DNA of 64,000 nt from the NCBI GenBank assembly GCA_028564675.1, contig JAOVVO010000191.1, forward strand, positions 55,779 through 119,778, read 5' to 3'. The position numbers and the translations under genes were made by a program. Source of the stretch: Onchocerca lupi. Taxonomy: Eukaryota; Nematoda; Chromadorea; Rhabditida; Onchocercidae. Below are positions 46,801-59,188 of this stretch, in pieces. Under the pieces are notes generated by a model. The model was not told the DNA's origin. It did no database searches and saw only the letters and a list, made by a program, of their open reading frames with translations. Every line of letters starts with the position of its first letter. Position 1 is the first letter of the stretch.

Positions 46801-48547
46801 AAAAATCACTGTCCGATCAATCAATAAAATTCTCGATAGAATATCAGTCATCTCTCAAATCATTTCATTCAATCTATCTGTGGATGACATCAGTACATCG
46901 CTCAATTTAATCCCATCTATCAAATCATTTCATTCAATAAATTGCGAGTAATTATGGGATACAAGATAATCGCTTAATCAAAATGATTATTGATAGCAAA
47001 TTGATCGAAAGTTTTTTTTTTTATCAAATATTCTCTAGAATTATTTGCGAAAATGAAATAGCACGGAAGATTACCAGAGAATTACTCGTCTGGCTTCAAT
47101 GCATGCAACTAATTCGAATTATTTATTAAGCAAAAATATAGAACAATCATCCTAAAATCAAGCAATCAACATTTGTCACTCAAAAGTATGTTATTTCTGA
47201 GACAAAAGTTTCAGCTGGCACTAAACACTGGCCGCGTTTCTTTCTTGCACTTTTTGTTCATCGTTATGTTCAATCATTGGATTTGGGATTATTTGTCTTT
47301 TTCGGGAATTGAATGATCGTTTTGAAATTATTTCCATTACATTCGGGCCAAATAAGATGGAGATCAAAGAATGAATAGCCACTTTTTTTTACCTCAGGAG
47401 AATTAACTGTAGAATCTTAAACTAAATAATACTCGAATAGAAATATAAAATAGTGCTAGATAAAATGAATGTTTGAAGCAGTACGCATTTATGACAATTT
47501 CAAATAATCCTATTTTGACCCAGTTTCTTTTTACTCACATTTTACCTATTTTCGTTCACACCTGTTTACTTAAATTATCTTCCATATCTAACTAACCTTC
47601 TAATCATTCATTATTTCATGTCTTCAGGATCACTTTTGTAGTATTTAAATAACTTACTTCAATTTACTCAAGATTACTTTCTTTTTTTCTACTTATCGTT
47701 TTTTAGTATCTTATATTTACTTGAAGAGATCATTTGTCTATCATCATGGTGAAAGTATTGCATGAATCAAAAACAAAAAAAGTAATCAAATGTTGAGAAG
47801 AGAAATCGAATCAATTGAAAAAAAAAAAAAAAAACGCATAAAAATGAGAAGGAAAACAGAAGAACAGTAAAAAGAGCAAATTATATTGTATCTTAGAGAC
47901 ATTAAAAATCAGTTATAAATATCGCATTTGAATGCCTGCCATTCTTATCTTATCCTAATTGATCAATTAGTCATAAATAAATGAAAGAAATGCATAATAT
48001 ATTAACAAATCGTAATTGAAAATTAAAATCGATAATATTTCAATCTTTGCCTGCAATGGCATTTTCATCTTCCCGTTTAATTTGATTTCACGAGTGTCTT
48101 TCAGCGGTTATCAACTCTGAAATAAGATGGTAAAAGAGAGGGTTAAAAATCTCATGAAAAAAACTGATAACACTTTGATAAGAAAATGTCATGAAGCTAG
48201 GAGAAGCATGCTATTGATATGAAAGCGCTCATCGGCTATGATAATAATATAATCAAAACCTATCAAAAAAAAAAAAAAACTGATCAAAATGATCAGAATC
48301 AAAATGTAATCAAAAAAAAAATGTAATCAACCTTTTTTAAAATTGGCGATTAAATTTGAAATCATTACTTAATCTGAGCAAAAATAATACAAAGCACATA
48401 AAAAAGTTGCATAAATAGATTACTCGCTTGACCTTATCATTTTCGTTTAGCAGTGAAAAATTGAAATATTAATGCATCATAACGACTTTTTTATATAGCC
48501 ATCTATATTTTAATGTATCAACCGACTCTTCATTTCCCCTATTTAAT

Positions 48548-48580
<33 letters not shown>

Positions 48581-49245
48581 AAGCATTTCTGAACTAATTG
48601 AAAATAAAGCTTATTATTATATTTTAATGCAAATCAAATAAAACATTCAATTACTTAGTTTTAACGTTATGACTGAAATTGATATGACAATAACTGAAAT
48701 CAAATCAATTGTTTAGAATCAATTTGAGTATTTTTATTAGCCTAAAATTAATCATCCAATATTTGGACGTTCATGAAAGAAAAATTTAAAAGTTCTATTA
48801 ATAAATATTATTGATAAAGAAACAATTGCTTCATTTTTTTTCTTCATATTTTGCTGTCGAAAATTTCCGGAAGACTTGTACTTTTATTTCAACTTTAGTT
48901 TCGTTCATCTCACAGCGCCAATTCTGTTTTACCAGAAATGGCTCATTTGAAACACACATTTCAATATCTACGCTTCATTCAAGCAAACAAGACGTCATAT
49001 TCACTGAAAATTTCAGAATAAATTGAAGATGTTTCGTCCCACAATTCCTCTAATCATTCGCTTTACCGAATATAACAGCTTCATTGCGCATTCCAATTAT
49101 CCTGATGGAAATTTCAGAGGGAATCAGCTATTTCAGAGGGAACCAACTAATCGAGGAATCAGGAAACCACCTGTTCGATTGATTTTTTACATCCATATCA
49201 AAGTCAGACGATTGATTTGCACGTCAGAATTGCTTCGGACAAGGC

Positions 49246-49313
49246 TTCATTTATGAATCAACTCAAGACATATATTTTCTTCATTTATGAATCATCTCAA
49301 GACATATATTTTC
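49246..49313. repeat. 34-bp tandem direct repeat, two copies
   Basis: TTCATTTATGAATCA followed by ACTCAAGACATATATTTTC is repeated immediately (from 49280) with one substitution (TCTCAAGAC...). Confidence 0.7.
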
Positions 49314-49994
49314 ATTTTCTAAGTTGAACAAAAAAAAATATTAGCCTAAAACTTAAATCTACGTATATATTGGCTAAAATTCACAAAGCTACTTTCAATA
49401 TAATATGAAATCTACGCAACTTTTCGAAATTGTAATAAATAACTGAACTAAAGTTGATTAAACTTCTGTTGACTTTCTCTTTTGAACACGGAAGTTAACG
49501 TTCCACCCAGATTGTTTGCCAAAGTCAATCGATTCTTCATCATTACCGATTATCCGTGCTTTCATATAGTACTAATGGATGAAATATTTTTTTTTTACGA
49601 AAAACTCTTTATGTTGAAACATTTAAATTTTCAGCATGCAAAAGAAAAAATTGATTTTTCAAAATGTACTTTCAAAAAAGTTATTTTAAAACTCTAATAC
49701 TTTGAAAGTTGTTAATATTTTCATTTTAAAATAATAAAGTTTTTAGATGAAATTTTGTGAATTTTTTGTAATTTAAATTCAAAAATTAAGATTGCTTTTT
49801 CATCGAAGATTATATAAATGATGTAGAATTATTTAATTTGCAATTTGATCAATTTTTGAATTTTACATTCATTTTAACATTAAAAATAGTTTTTGTTTTT
49901 AATCAAGGTTAGATTTCCAATTTGATGGTTTTTTTTAAAATTATGAATTGAAATTTCTCGATTTCAGGAGTTGCAGGAAAATTTGCAGTCTATT

Positions 49995-52900
49995 ATGATT
50001 GCTTGCAGAATGCAAGAAAGGAAGAAAGATTCAGATGGAAGGTCAGACCGTCAATAAAAGTTACAGTTTCTGTAGCTATTTGCAAAATTATGCAAATTAC
50101 AAGTTATCAATTATGAAGTTATGCAAATTAATGAAATTATATCATGTAAAAGACATGAATATATTTGATGGATTTATTTTACAATATCGGTCGTTCGTGT
50201 GTGTCACATCAGTGGTATGAGAAATAATCGAAAAGCTTCTAGAAGAAGGTTTTCAATGTTTGATTTATCAATTTTAAATTTCAATTTTTTTTTTTTTATT
50301 CATCAAAATTTCAATATTTTTTTTTTCAACTTTATTACTTTTGATATTTGCAGGAGCAGTAAAAATGCGACATTTGCTATACCTGTACAGGTTGCAAACA
50401 AAAAACCTGTAAATGCATTTGATGCAAGAATTCGAAAGATTTCAACGAAGAAATACAAGCAGGGCACTACCATTTCTTCGACACAAAAATCAGAATCTGA
50501 ACAAACACAATCAATAGGAGAAATGAAATCGAAAAAATTGGATCCAACAAAATTATCTTTTAAAACTGATAAATTATTCTCAAAAACGCCAACCAAACAT
50601 GTTTTGGGAACTCTCGGGAAGCAAAAATCAAACAATTTTGTGGATAAGAAATTTGATAAACAGAAATTAAAAGATAAAATAGAAATAGTTGCAATAGAGC
50701 ATCAAATTCCATCCATACATATCGATACCACTCAAGGTAATAGACAATTTTTTTTTTTTTTTTTTTTGTTTATTCGGTTCATTCGATTCATCAGATGATA
50801 ATAAATTTTATTATCATTAATCATTGGGCAAAAATGAATTTTATTTTATTTAATTTGACATTTATTCAGCAGTTATCTATCTAATTATCATTGTAATGAC
50901 AAATTTATCAGTATATAAGACTATTTTTTTTACTTCTTTGACGAACGAAAAAGAGTAAAAATGTTTGAGAAAAATTGATAGGTGATGAGAATGGCATGAG
51001 ATTCTTATCAAAATTCAATGAATGATCGGAGCTTATCTGTAATTTGAATGATAAGCATGATAATTCATTTGAAGATCTTCCCGATTTTGTACAAGAAAAA
51101 CCAGAATTCAAAAAACAGGAAGGTTTGGAATCAATGGCGCAAAATCTTTTAAAACGAAAAGTGAAATCAGTGGAACCATCGAAATCATTGAAAACAGAAA
51201 AAATTGATTATGAAAAAACTGATCGAAATGTTGATCGTAAGGCTTCTGGCTAAGTAGTCATATAGAAATTTTGTGATGATTAATTGAAAATATTAGAGCA
51301 AGTTATGAAGAATTTTCAATTTTTATTTCATAGCTGGAAAAATGAATATTGAAATTTGTTTCAATAATAATATTTTTCATTATTATTTACGTATGTTTGG
51401 TAATCTTAAAATTTGTTATCTCATTGCATTATGTTAAAAATTACGTCAAAACGTTAAAAATTTCAAAAAAGAAAAAAAAAATCAATTTTTTGAAATGTAA
51501 ATCGCAACTTATTGAAATTAAAAATTAAATCTTAACACTTTATAACTACTAAATTATTCTCATTAAAACAAAAATTTGAACAAATTGTTAAAATTAATAG
51601 AAATTTGCATAATTACATCAAAACGTTAAAAATTGAAAAAAAAAAAAAAAGAAAAGATCAATTTTTTTTGAAATATAAATCGCAATGTATTGAAAATATT
51701 AAAAATTAAATCTGAACACTTTATATTATTAAATTATTCATATAAAAAACAGAGATGTTGAATAATTCTTAAAATAATAGAAATTTGCATATATTTTAAA
51801 TATAATTTTTAATAAATAATATTGCAGAAAAAGATATTAGTTTTGCCAAGTATTTTTTGCCAGAAAAATACTTTTTTCCAACTTGTATACAGTACACGTT
51901 TTTACGCTTAATTGCACTTATTCTTTTATGTTGCGCTTTGATTATAGTATATGGATTTCCTTGTTTACGTTTTACTTATCATATACCTGTAATTAAAGAA
52001 GGTAAAATATTTTTTCGTATTCTTTCTTTCTACAAATTTATTCTTACTTACGTCACTTTCTTACGACAATTTTTACGTCTCTCTTTATTTACGTCAATTT
52101 TTTTAATCTTATATTGTTAACTTCATGTCATTATTCAAAATCATATTATCGTATAGAAAAAATTCAATCAATTGCAATAAAAATTCCATTGAAAAAAACT
52201 TGTCAATTTATGCCACATTGGTGGAGTGATCAGAAGGCATTCATTGAACGTATTATTGAAACAACGCATTATTTTCAAGCATTAAATTTATCGATTAATC
52301 AAACTGAAAAACATTTGAAATTTTTTGAAGATGAAAATTTTAAAAAAATATTGAAACCATTTAATGGACAAATGTAAGTATTTTTCAGCTTTTATTATAA
52401 AAAAAAAAAAAAAAAAAGAAAAAGAAAAATGCGAGTGCTAATTTCTTCTTTTAGCTAACATTCAAAATTTCTCTCACTTGAAATTTCAATTTCACATAAG
52501 AATAGTAACAAGAAAAATACGTTCACGAAATTTTATGCAAATCAAATAGATAAAGACGTAAGTGATAAAAAAAAAAAAAGAAAAGTGATAGTCTGATCGG
52601 GACAGTTCTATTAAAATTAACTGATTTAAAAATTATTAGAATAATTAATTAATTTTAATATTTTATATCAATCAGAACAATTTTAATACTTTAATATAAT
52701 TAAATTAATTTCAATATTCCATTTCATTGCATTCAACAATTGAGTAATTTTAGATTTGTCATATTTTGTTGTATTATTTTGGCTATTCCAATTTTATTAT
52801 TATTAATGTTTATGCGTTGCATATCTAAAGAGGAAGATTTAATGGAAGAAGCGATGTTTGATTTAGTTGAAATTTCCATTTTTTGTGTTTTTACCGTTAT

Positions 52901-54052
52901 TGAGGTAAATCATTTCCAATTTATTCATTTCAAATTTAAATGCTAAATCATTTACAGTATATCTTCTGTATTACTAAAAAAAAAAAAAAAAAGAAAAAAA
53001 AAATTGACTAAAAATAATCTTTCCGTTGTAACATCAATGAAATTTTTAAGTGATTTTAAAATATTCGAAATCAAACTATTATGGTATTTATTTGAAATTT
53101 AAATTTTCAGTTTTATATGTCATCAGGAGCAGAAATTCGATCAATCATGGATTCAGTGTGTGATGAATATTTGAAACATAATATTAGAATGAACGGATTC
53201 ATGGTGCATGATTTGCAATTTATGAATTATTGAAGAAAATATTTCTTCAAAAATTGCGAAAATTCGAATTCTTTTCATTAATTGAATTTAAATATATGAA
53301 TTAATTTGTTTAGGAAATTAAAAAATAATTTAAATTTTCAGAAAGAACAAATATACAATATATGCATTAATGTAAAAATTGAAGCATATGGTTTTCTCTC
53401 ATCCGGTTTCATATTTTTATTTCTTGTTTTTGTATTCGCTGTTGATTTGGTTATTTTATTAAAAGTTTGCTTTTCTCTTTTTTTTTCATTCTTTTTTTTT
53501 TTGGTTCTTTTACTAGTAAGTAATTTTAAATTAAACAAAATTAAAGATGGTCGATAATTTATATGAAAATGCGATTCTCATCTGTAATTAGTTGAAATAT
53601 TACGGATAATTAATTACAGAATGCGGAAGAGATTGAATCAAGGAAATATTTACAAATGGCAGCTTGTCTTCATTATGATAAATCTCTAAAATGTATGTCA
53701 GATTCGGTGCTAGAAGGTGTTTTTGTTGAATCTGCATCATTCAGTAAGTGATTGAAATTTTTCTTTTTTTTTTTCAAAAATTTCTTTTTTCAATTTTATC
53801 AATTTTATCGTTTTCAAATTAATATTTCACATTTCTTTTCAAATATTTTAAAAGTAAATTGTTTTTTTTTTTTTTTTTTTTCAACACTGCCCTAAAAATA
53901 TCATCATTACCTTTTTAAATAGAAATTAAATCTCAATCTATTTTTGAAAAAATAAGTTAACATTGTTAATAATATAAATTATTTTAAAAATAATCATGAA
54001 TAATTGTTCGTAAAATTTATTTTCAGGCAAAAAAGTAAAACAAAGAAGTTAG
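49995..54052 (+). CDS. Unrecognised multi-pass membrane protein
   Basis: Model of ten exons with consistent phases: 49995-50041, 50354-50736, 50982-51236, 51828-52001, 52157-52373, 52754-52904, 53111-53203, 53342-53464, 53620-53743 and 54027-54052; about 530 aa. A possible trans-splice acceptor (CGATTTCAG) precedes the first ATG by 25 bases. The N-terminal 220 or so residues are Lys/Ser/Thr-rich and look disordered and cytosolic (KKPVNAFDARIRKISTKKYK). Four hydrophobic stretches follow: LRLIALILLCCALIIVYGF, FVIFCCIILAIPILLLLMF, ISIFCVFTVIEFYM and GFIFLFLVFVFAVDLVILL. Between the first and second lies an extracellular-type loop with CQFMPHWW and an NxT site (LSINQTE). Exon 3 contains an in-frame TGA at 51023-51025 when entered from the only good acceptor. 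I do not recognise the family; a nematode-specific gene is possible. Confidence 0.6.
51427..51795. repeat. Tandem duplication within an intron
   Basis: Two adjacent copies of about 180 bases (starting near 51427 and 51610) share ACRTCAAAACGTTAAAAAT, GAAATRTAAATCGCAA, AAATTAAATCTKAACACTTT and AATAGAAATTTGCATA. They lie in the intron before the first membrane-segment exon and have no coding content. Confidence 0.65.
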
Positions 54053-55401
54053 AAATGAAATTCCGAATCAATGAAAAATAAGCATTCCAATTTATATGCT
54101 TGTTTTTGTTGTTGCAAATAATTTTCCTTATTGTTGCAGCTAATTTTCCTTATTGTTGCAGTAAATTGTAGTAAATTTCAAATAAATGAATCAATCAATT
54201 CCATTTATGTTATTTACATAAAAAAAAAAAAAAGAATACAAAAAGGCTTCTTTTATTTAATTCTACTATCTTAAGATTGTACTTCTTATTAATAAAATTA
54301 ATTCTAATTACCTGTCTTACCTGTCTTGTCTTCTCTTAAATTATTGTCATGTTCAATCATTAATGAATCAATTCATGCCGTGAAAGATAAGAAGTTGATA
54401 TGATGGAAATCGAATTATTAGAATGAAAATTTTCGGGAAAAATTCGATTAATTCTATTCCGATTTTCGAATAATTACGAGTTATTATGCTTGTTTAAATT
54501 TCTTAAAAGTTAAAATAGAATATAATCTTATCTTTTATATAAAGAATCTTGCTTTGTAGTTATTTTTCCGGAAAAATAACTTACATTACTGAAAAAAGAC
54601 AATTCGAAATGCCAGACATCCGAAAGTAAATTTAGATTACTGTAGTTGTGAACATATTTGGAGTAATTTTCAATGGATATATTTGATCATTTATCGATCA
54701 CTAAAAATTGATTACTCATTCGATTGAGGCAATAACGCGTGTATTATATTATCGGTACTACACGTATTACGTGAAGTTTCGACGTACGCTTAAATTCTAC
54801 TATATAATCGCGTAATTTACAAGTCAATCGACAAAAATTCATTTCCCTTCGCTTCGATAATTGATCTTAATTGGTGGATTTGTATGCAATCAAATTACGG
54901 TACTTCCAGAAGTGTGAAACCGCCGGCTGGCCGGCCGGGAAATACCATTCGTCCCGAGAGAATCTAAAAAGAAAGAAATTGCTTGGGGTATTGTTTGAGT
55001 ACCTTTAATGATGTAATTTACAATATAATAGATTTATTCCAAGTAAATACTTTTATCACCACATTATTACATTGAACTTTGACCTCACATCTGTTTGCTT
55101 TTTCTATCTATATGATAAGGATTGTCTTAATTAATTGCTATTGTTTGAGGAAGATACGATCATAGCAATCGCTGTTGCATAAGAATATCAAAAATCAAAA
55201 AACCGAAAATCGAAAATACGAAAATTTAGAATTGCTATTAAAAGCAATCAATCGTTTAACTATATATTTCATTTCACTTGTTTTGAATAATTAGGCTCTC
55301 GATGGAATTGTCCATTTCTCACATAATTTTAATGATCATTTATAGTTTATTTCAGTTGTTAGATCACTTTTTTTTTTTTTCTTTGTGATTGGTTCAAGAA
55401 A
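54053..55401. other. Intergenic region upstream of MED18
   Basis: No gene assigned. Contains a duplicated AATTTTCCTTATTGTTGCAG at about 54120-54160, a stretch with ACACGTATTACGTG palindromes (about 54750-54785) and a sharply GC-rich block at 54915-54975. The GC block may mark the MED18 promoter. Confidence 0.45.
54915..54975. promoter_or_regulatory. GC-rich palindromic block
   Basis: CCGCCGGCTGGCCGGCCGGG sits in otherwise 75-80% AT DNA and contains the palindrome GGCCGGCC and nested CCGG sites. Two frames are open across it, one reading KPPAGRPGNTIRPERI before a TAA. No gene could be built from them. Confidence 0.3.
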
Positions 55402-57113
55402 ATGGAACGATTTGCGGAACGAAGTCGTGAAATTCTTGCCAGTGTTCCGATCATTTCCAGTACATCACCGTCAAGTTCGAATTATCAATGCAAGGTTGTA
55501 ATTCATGTCGCTTTTTTTTTTCTCTCAGGTTCTTCTTTTTTTTTTGTTTTTATTTTTCTTTCTCTCCGGTTTCTTAGCAGGTAAAATAGCGTTTATTTAA
55601 TTTTGTCTATTAAATTATACTATTGTTATCAAATAGATTGATAGGAAGAGTGATTTTTTTTTTTTTTTTAAAGGAATGCATATTATACGGTAGCGTGCTC
55701 AAAGAGCATGAAGAGAAACTTTTGCAACGATTACGTGGCCTTTGCGATCCAGGACAACATTCATTCAACGAACATGAAATGGTTTTTAGTCTAAGTACGT
55801 GAATTTCAGTCATTTTAACATGTGATTTCTGAGCGTTAAATTCGGGATGATCTGATTTCTCCGATTTTATGTAGTAAGATCGATGTATCGATAGGAATAA
55901 TAGATTGAGAAAATTAAATCTGATCTGTTTTCATCTATTAGATAGAACGGATGAAGTTTTTGCCCGTGACATCATCTTGATATAGCTCTTTCTATTGATT
56001 TATTTCCTCTCTACTTTTAATCATATGTCATTTTTTCCAGAGACGGGTCAGGATCCTGATGTAACAGTTCGTTTAAGGCGAAAATTTGGCGGACCAGATG
56101 CTAATAGTTTTCAGTGGCATTTTCGATATATGGGAGCTGCAGAACCTGATGTTCACTGTCCTACTATTATACGAAAATCTATTGATTCACTGATTTATTC
56201 CAGCAATATGATGGAATTTGTAAAAACATTAGGATTAAGGTGATCTGAATTTTCACATCATCCTTTATTTATTCTTGATATGTATTTTATATTTGATATA
56301 CATCAAATCAGGCATATCTCTTGAAAGTGCAATAAAGGATTTTGACATGCCACTGAACACTTCACTTTACCTTATGCTATCTTTAACGTACACAGTGTCA
56401 AGTCCTTATTAGAAAAATTAAATTTCTATGAATGAAATTAAAATTTTCTTTCTTATAACTTATTTTCAGAATGGACTATGAATATCTTACAAAAGGATAT
56501 CTATTCACAAAAGGACATATAAAGGCAAGTATTATATTTATTGAAAGAAGTTAACTTGTGTTCTTAACTTGTTCATTGAAAATATCTTTCCGTTCTTGTC
56601 ATTTTGATTATCAAAAACTCTATTAGAATCAAATTTCAGATTATCATTAACAATATTACGCGAACCGAGAAAATAGGAACCTATGATCCTAATGTTCTGA
56701 AGCCATTATCCGATTCTTTGTTAATCGAAATGAGTGTCGCTCTACCAGATACTAAGGAGTATATGACAACAGCCAAAGCACTTCGGTCGTTTGCAGATCA
56801 ACTTAGCCCGTAAGATTCATCAGTTTTACTTCTCTAATTCAACAGTCTTATTTGTTGCATTCAATAAACACTCAACATTTTTACTCAACATCTTGCTAAG
56901 GACCAACGCTGCTACGACTACCATTTAATAAAGAATAATAATAATTTGAGATAGGAGACCTTCTCCCCGCATTTTATTGCATTATGTGATACATTCTAAG
57001 GAGTTTTTTAAGATATTAAAAATTAGACAGCAAGAAATCAGATGTAAATCATGGATTATTTTTTCAGGATTTGCGATATGCAGAAAGTGGAATATTGGAG
57101 ACGATTGCAATGA
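55402..57113 (+). CDS. MED18: Mediator complex subunit 18
   Basis: Six exons: 55402-55494, 55674-55794, 56041-56239, 56470-56524, 56640-56809 and 57068-57113, encoding 227 aa (human MED18 is 208 aa). Med18 is a head-module subunit of Mediator, forming a beta-barrel heterodimer with Med20 in the nucleus. Recognised segments are ECILYGSVLKEHEEKLLQRL at the start of exon 2, HSFNEHEMVFSL, the RLRRKF...WHFRYMGAAEPD segment, MMEFVKTLGLRMDYEYLTKG, and the C-terminal DQLSPICDMQKVEYWRRLQ. Phases 0, 1, 2, 0 and 2 agree. The intron after exon 4 begins GCAAGT instead of GT. AATAAA follows at 57147-57152. The gene converges on PDCD5. Confidence 0.9.
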
Positions 57114-57812
57114 TATCTGATTTATTCTTTCTTTGTTTGTAACTAAAATAAAAACCAAAAACTATCTTTTTCAAAAATTAGAGAGGAGTAGAATTCTTTA
57201 GAAGCATGCGAATGGTAAATATCTCATAGGATTTTCGAAAATTCAATGGAGATTGGCTTTGTTTGTCCTGTGAAAATGAGAGTCAAATTTTAATATTGCA
57301 AAAGACAAAATTTCGAAGTAATCTTCCTTTGCAAAACAATAAAGTAATATACCAAAGGAATTCTTTTCATATTTCAAATGCATTATGTTGGCACAATACG
57401 AGAAAAAATAAAATCCGAAAAGAAAATTTATGGAAATAATTCCATATCTAAACAACAGCAAAAAATACGAATCGAAGCCTTAAAATTGTCAAAAAGCCGA
57501 GATCTTATTATAGTTTTTGTCATTTATCAAAAGAATAGCCGAATGGTGGAATTTATCGAACAAAGTCGAAATGAACATAATAACAGAGAACTGCATTTCA
57601 ATTACATCGAAATGTGTTTGCTTGAGCAACGTTAGGAATCAAACAACATTAACGTTAAAAATTTAGATGCTGGATTAGGAATTTTGTTGAAATATCAACA
57701 AAATCACCTAGATTATAGCAGCGTTTCAGCTGCTATTCAAGTCAGCTAATATTTTAAGATAACATTCCAAATAATTTCCATAAAAGCACTGGTGAGAAAT
57801 ATATGTACTAGC
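57114..57812. other. Convergent 3' intergenic space
   Basis: Holds the MED18 polyadenylation signal and presumably both 3' UTRs. A plus-strand frame at 57378-57635 (85 codons from ATG) has no splice context or family resemblance and is not called. Confidence 0.5.
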
Positions 57813-59188
57813 TCAGTCGGAATCGGAATCGATTGCTGCACGTCTTCTATCGAACTATAAATGAATCACATTTTTCGGTAGTTTCTGGGAATTTTCTATT
57901 AAAGATCGTAAAACTTCCGCTTAGAAGATGCATGAGAAGGTACCTACTTTAACAGTTGTTGTTTGTCGAGTACTTTCTGAAAAACGACTCAGCAATTGCC
58001 TTAACGTTTCATCGCCCATTTTACCCGCTATTTGTCCTCTTCTGAATAAAAAGCATGCAACGGAGGTCATTTAAAATTAACCTCTTTTGAAAAAATTGGA
58101 AGATTTATACCAGCGACTGGTATCTAGAATGGTTTATCGATCATTATATTACGACTTAGGATCTAACACAACCAGAAAAGAAAAAAGTCATACTGGTATT
58201 TACGCTGGAATGGATGAACGAGTTTACATTTCCAGGTTTAAGAAAATTGTAGCTTATCAGAAAAAAATGTCTCTTTGTATCAACGAATATGCAAATTTTG
58301 AAGTAACAGAATATTTCACGAATTTGAAAGATGAAATAAAATAAAACTGAGAGACTTTTGAATCTTTTTCAGTCGCAGTATCACAAATGTGCAAAAGATT
58401 GGTTTGTGATAGTTTCTTGTGAAAAAAAAAAGGAAAAAAAAAAAGCTTTAGCAAAAAATACTCTACCTTGCCATTTGTACGATCATATTTTCCACCATCT
58501 TAGCTTTCTCAGGTTTTGCTGCAGAAAAATTGCTTAGCCGAGCCATTGCATTTTGATCAAGAACCTATAACTTACAGAACATTCAATGTAATAAATTGCT
58601 TACTTAGATTGAAAAATCAGAAGTTGAACACTTTAAATCCAACAGACATCTCAGAGCAAACACTATGATGATGATACGATTCGGAAGTTTCTGCGATGAG
58701 TACTTCCTGAACTGTATTAAAAACAGTAAGCAGAATAGACTGCCTCCGACTGAGTCCAAGATAAAATAAACAAAAAGATTTCCAACCTGCGAAAGAATGG
58801 TATTTTTCATATTTTCCTCACGTTCGGCAGCTTCTTTCATTTTCTCAGCTTGAGCATTTCCTACTCCACCACTCATTGTTTTCTGAAATTTCAACAGTTC
58901 AAAAATTTCAACAGAACTTTCAACAATTACTTTTTTTTTTTCAAATGGTGAATTTGCAACATTTTGATATTGTGAAATAATGAAACTAAATTGCTAAATG
59001 ATACTATTGAGAGATGTCTGTTTGTTTACTACCCATATCTATCATACGAGCTAAGAATGTTCATAAAAAATTAAAATCTTCCATGAATTTTCAATCCTTT
59101 TATTCGAATCACAATGAGAATGAGAAAAATATCAGAAGATAATAGAATCTCTTACCTCTTGCAAATTTTCCAACTTATCGTCAGCCAT
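57813..59188 (-). CDS. PDCD5: Programmed cell death protein 5 (TFAR19) homologue
   Basis: Five exons: 59188-59156, 58882-58787, 58564-58467, 58041-57948 and 57854-57813, encoding 120 aa (human 125 aa). Phases 0, 0, 2 and 0 agree. PDCD5 is a small helical-bundle DNA/chaperonin-associated protein linked to apoptosis and conserved from archaea to animals. Diagnostic segments are EREENMKNTILSQ, VLDQNAMARLSNFSAAKPEK, VENMIVQMARRGQI and RQTTTVKFDRRRAAIDSDSD at the C-terminus, including the acidic tail. The N-terminal region between MADDKLENLQE and EKMKEAAE holds a short Gly-rich linker (SGGVGNA), as in other family members. The third intron (58466-58042) contains an 85-codon plus-strand frame that is ignored. 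Confidence 0.92.

Larger units (their letters stand above)
46540..49980. other. Divergent intergenic region between PCM1-like and membrane-protein genes
   Basis: About 3.4 kb. It holds a Helitron scrap (46690-46800), a poly-T tract of about 30 bases near 48548-48579, a 34-bp direct repeat (49246-49313) and an unexplained 75-codon frame from ATG 49029 to a TGA at 49254-49256 in slightly GC-richer DNA. No promoter motif could be assigned. Confidence 0.45.

Noticed and set aside
57378..57635. Plus-strand frame of 85 codons between MED18 and PDCD5
   Set aside because: No splice sites in context, no family resemblance, and it lies in the convergent 3' space of two genes; AT-rich chance frames of this size are common here.
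58087..58344. Plus-strand frame of 85 codons within a PDCD5 intron
   Set aside because: No ATG start in good context, antisense to a well-supported gene, no recognised domain.
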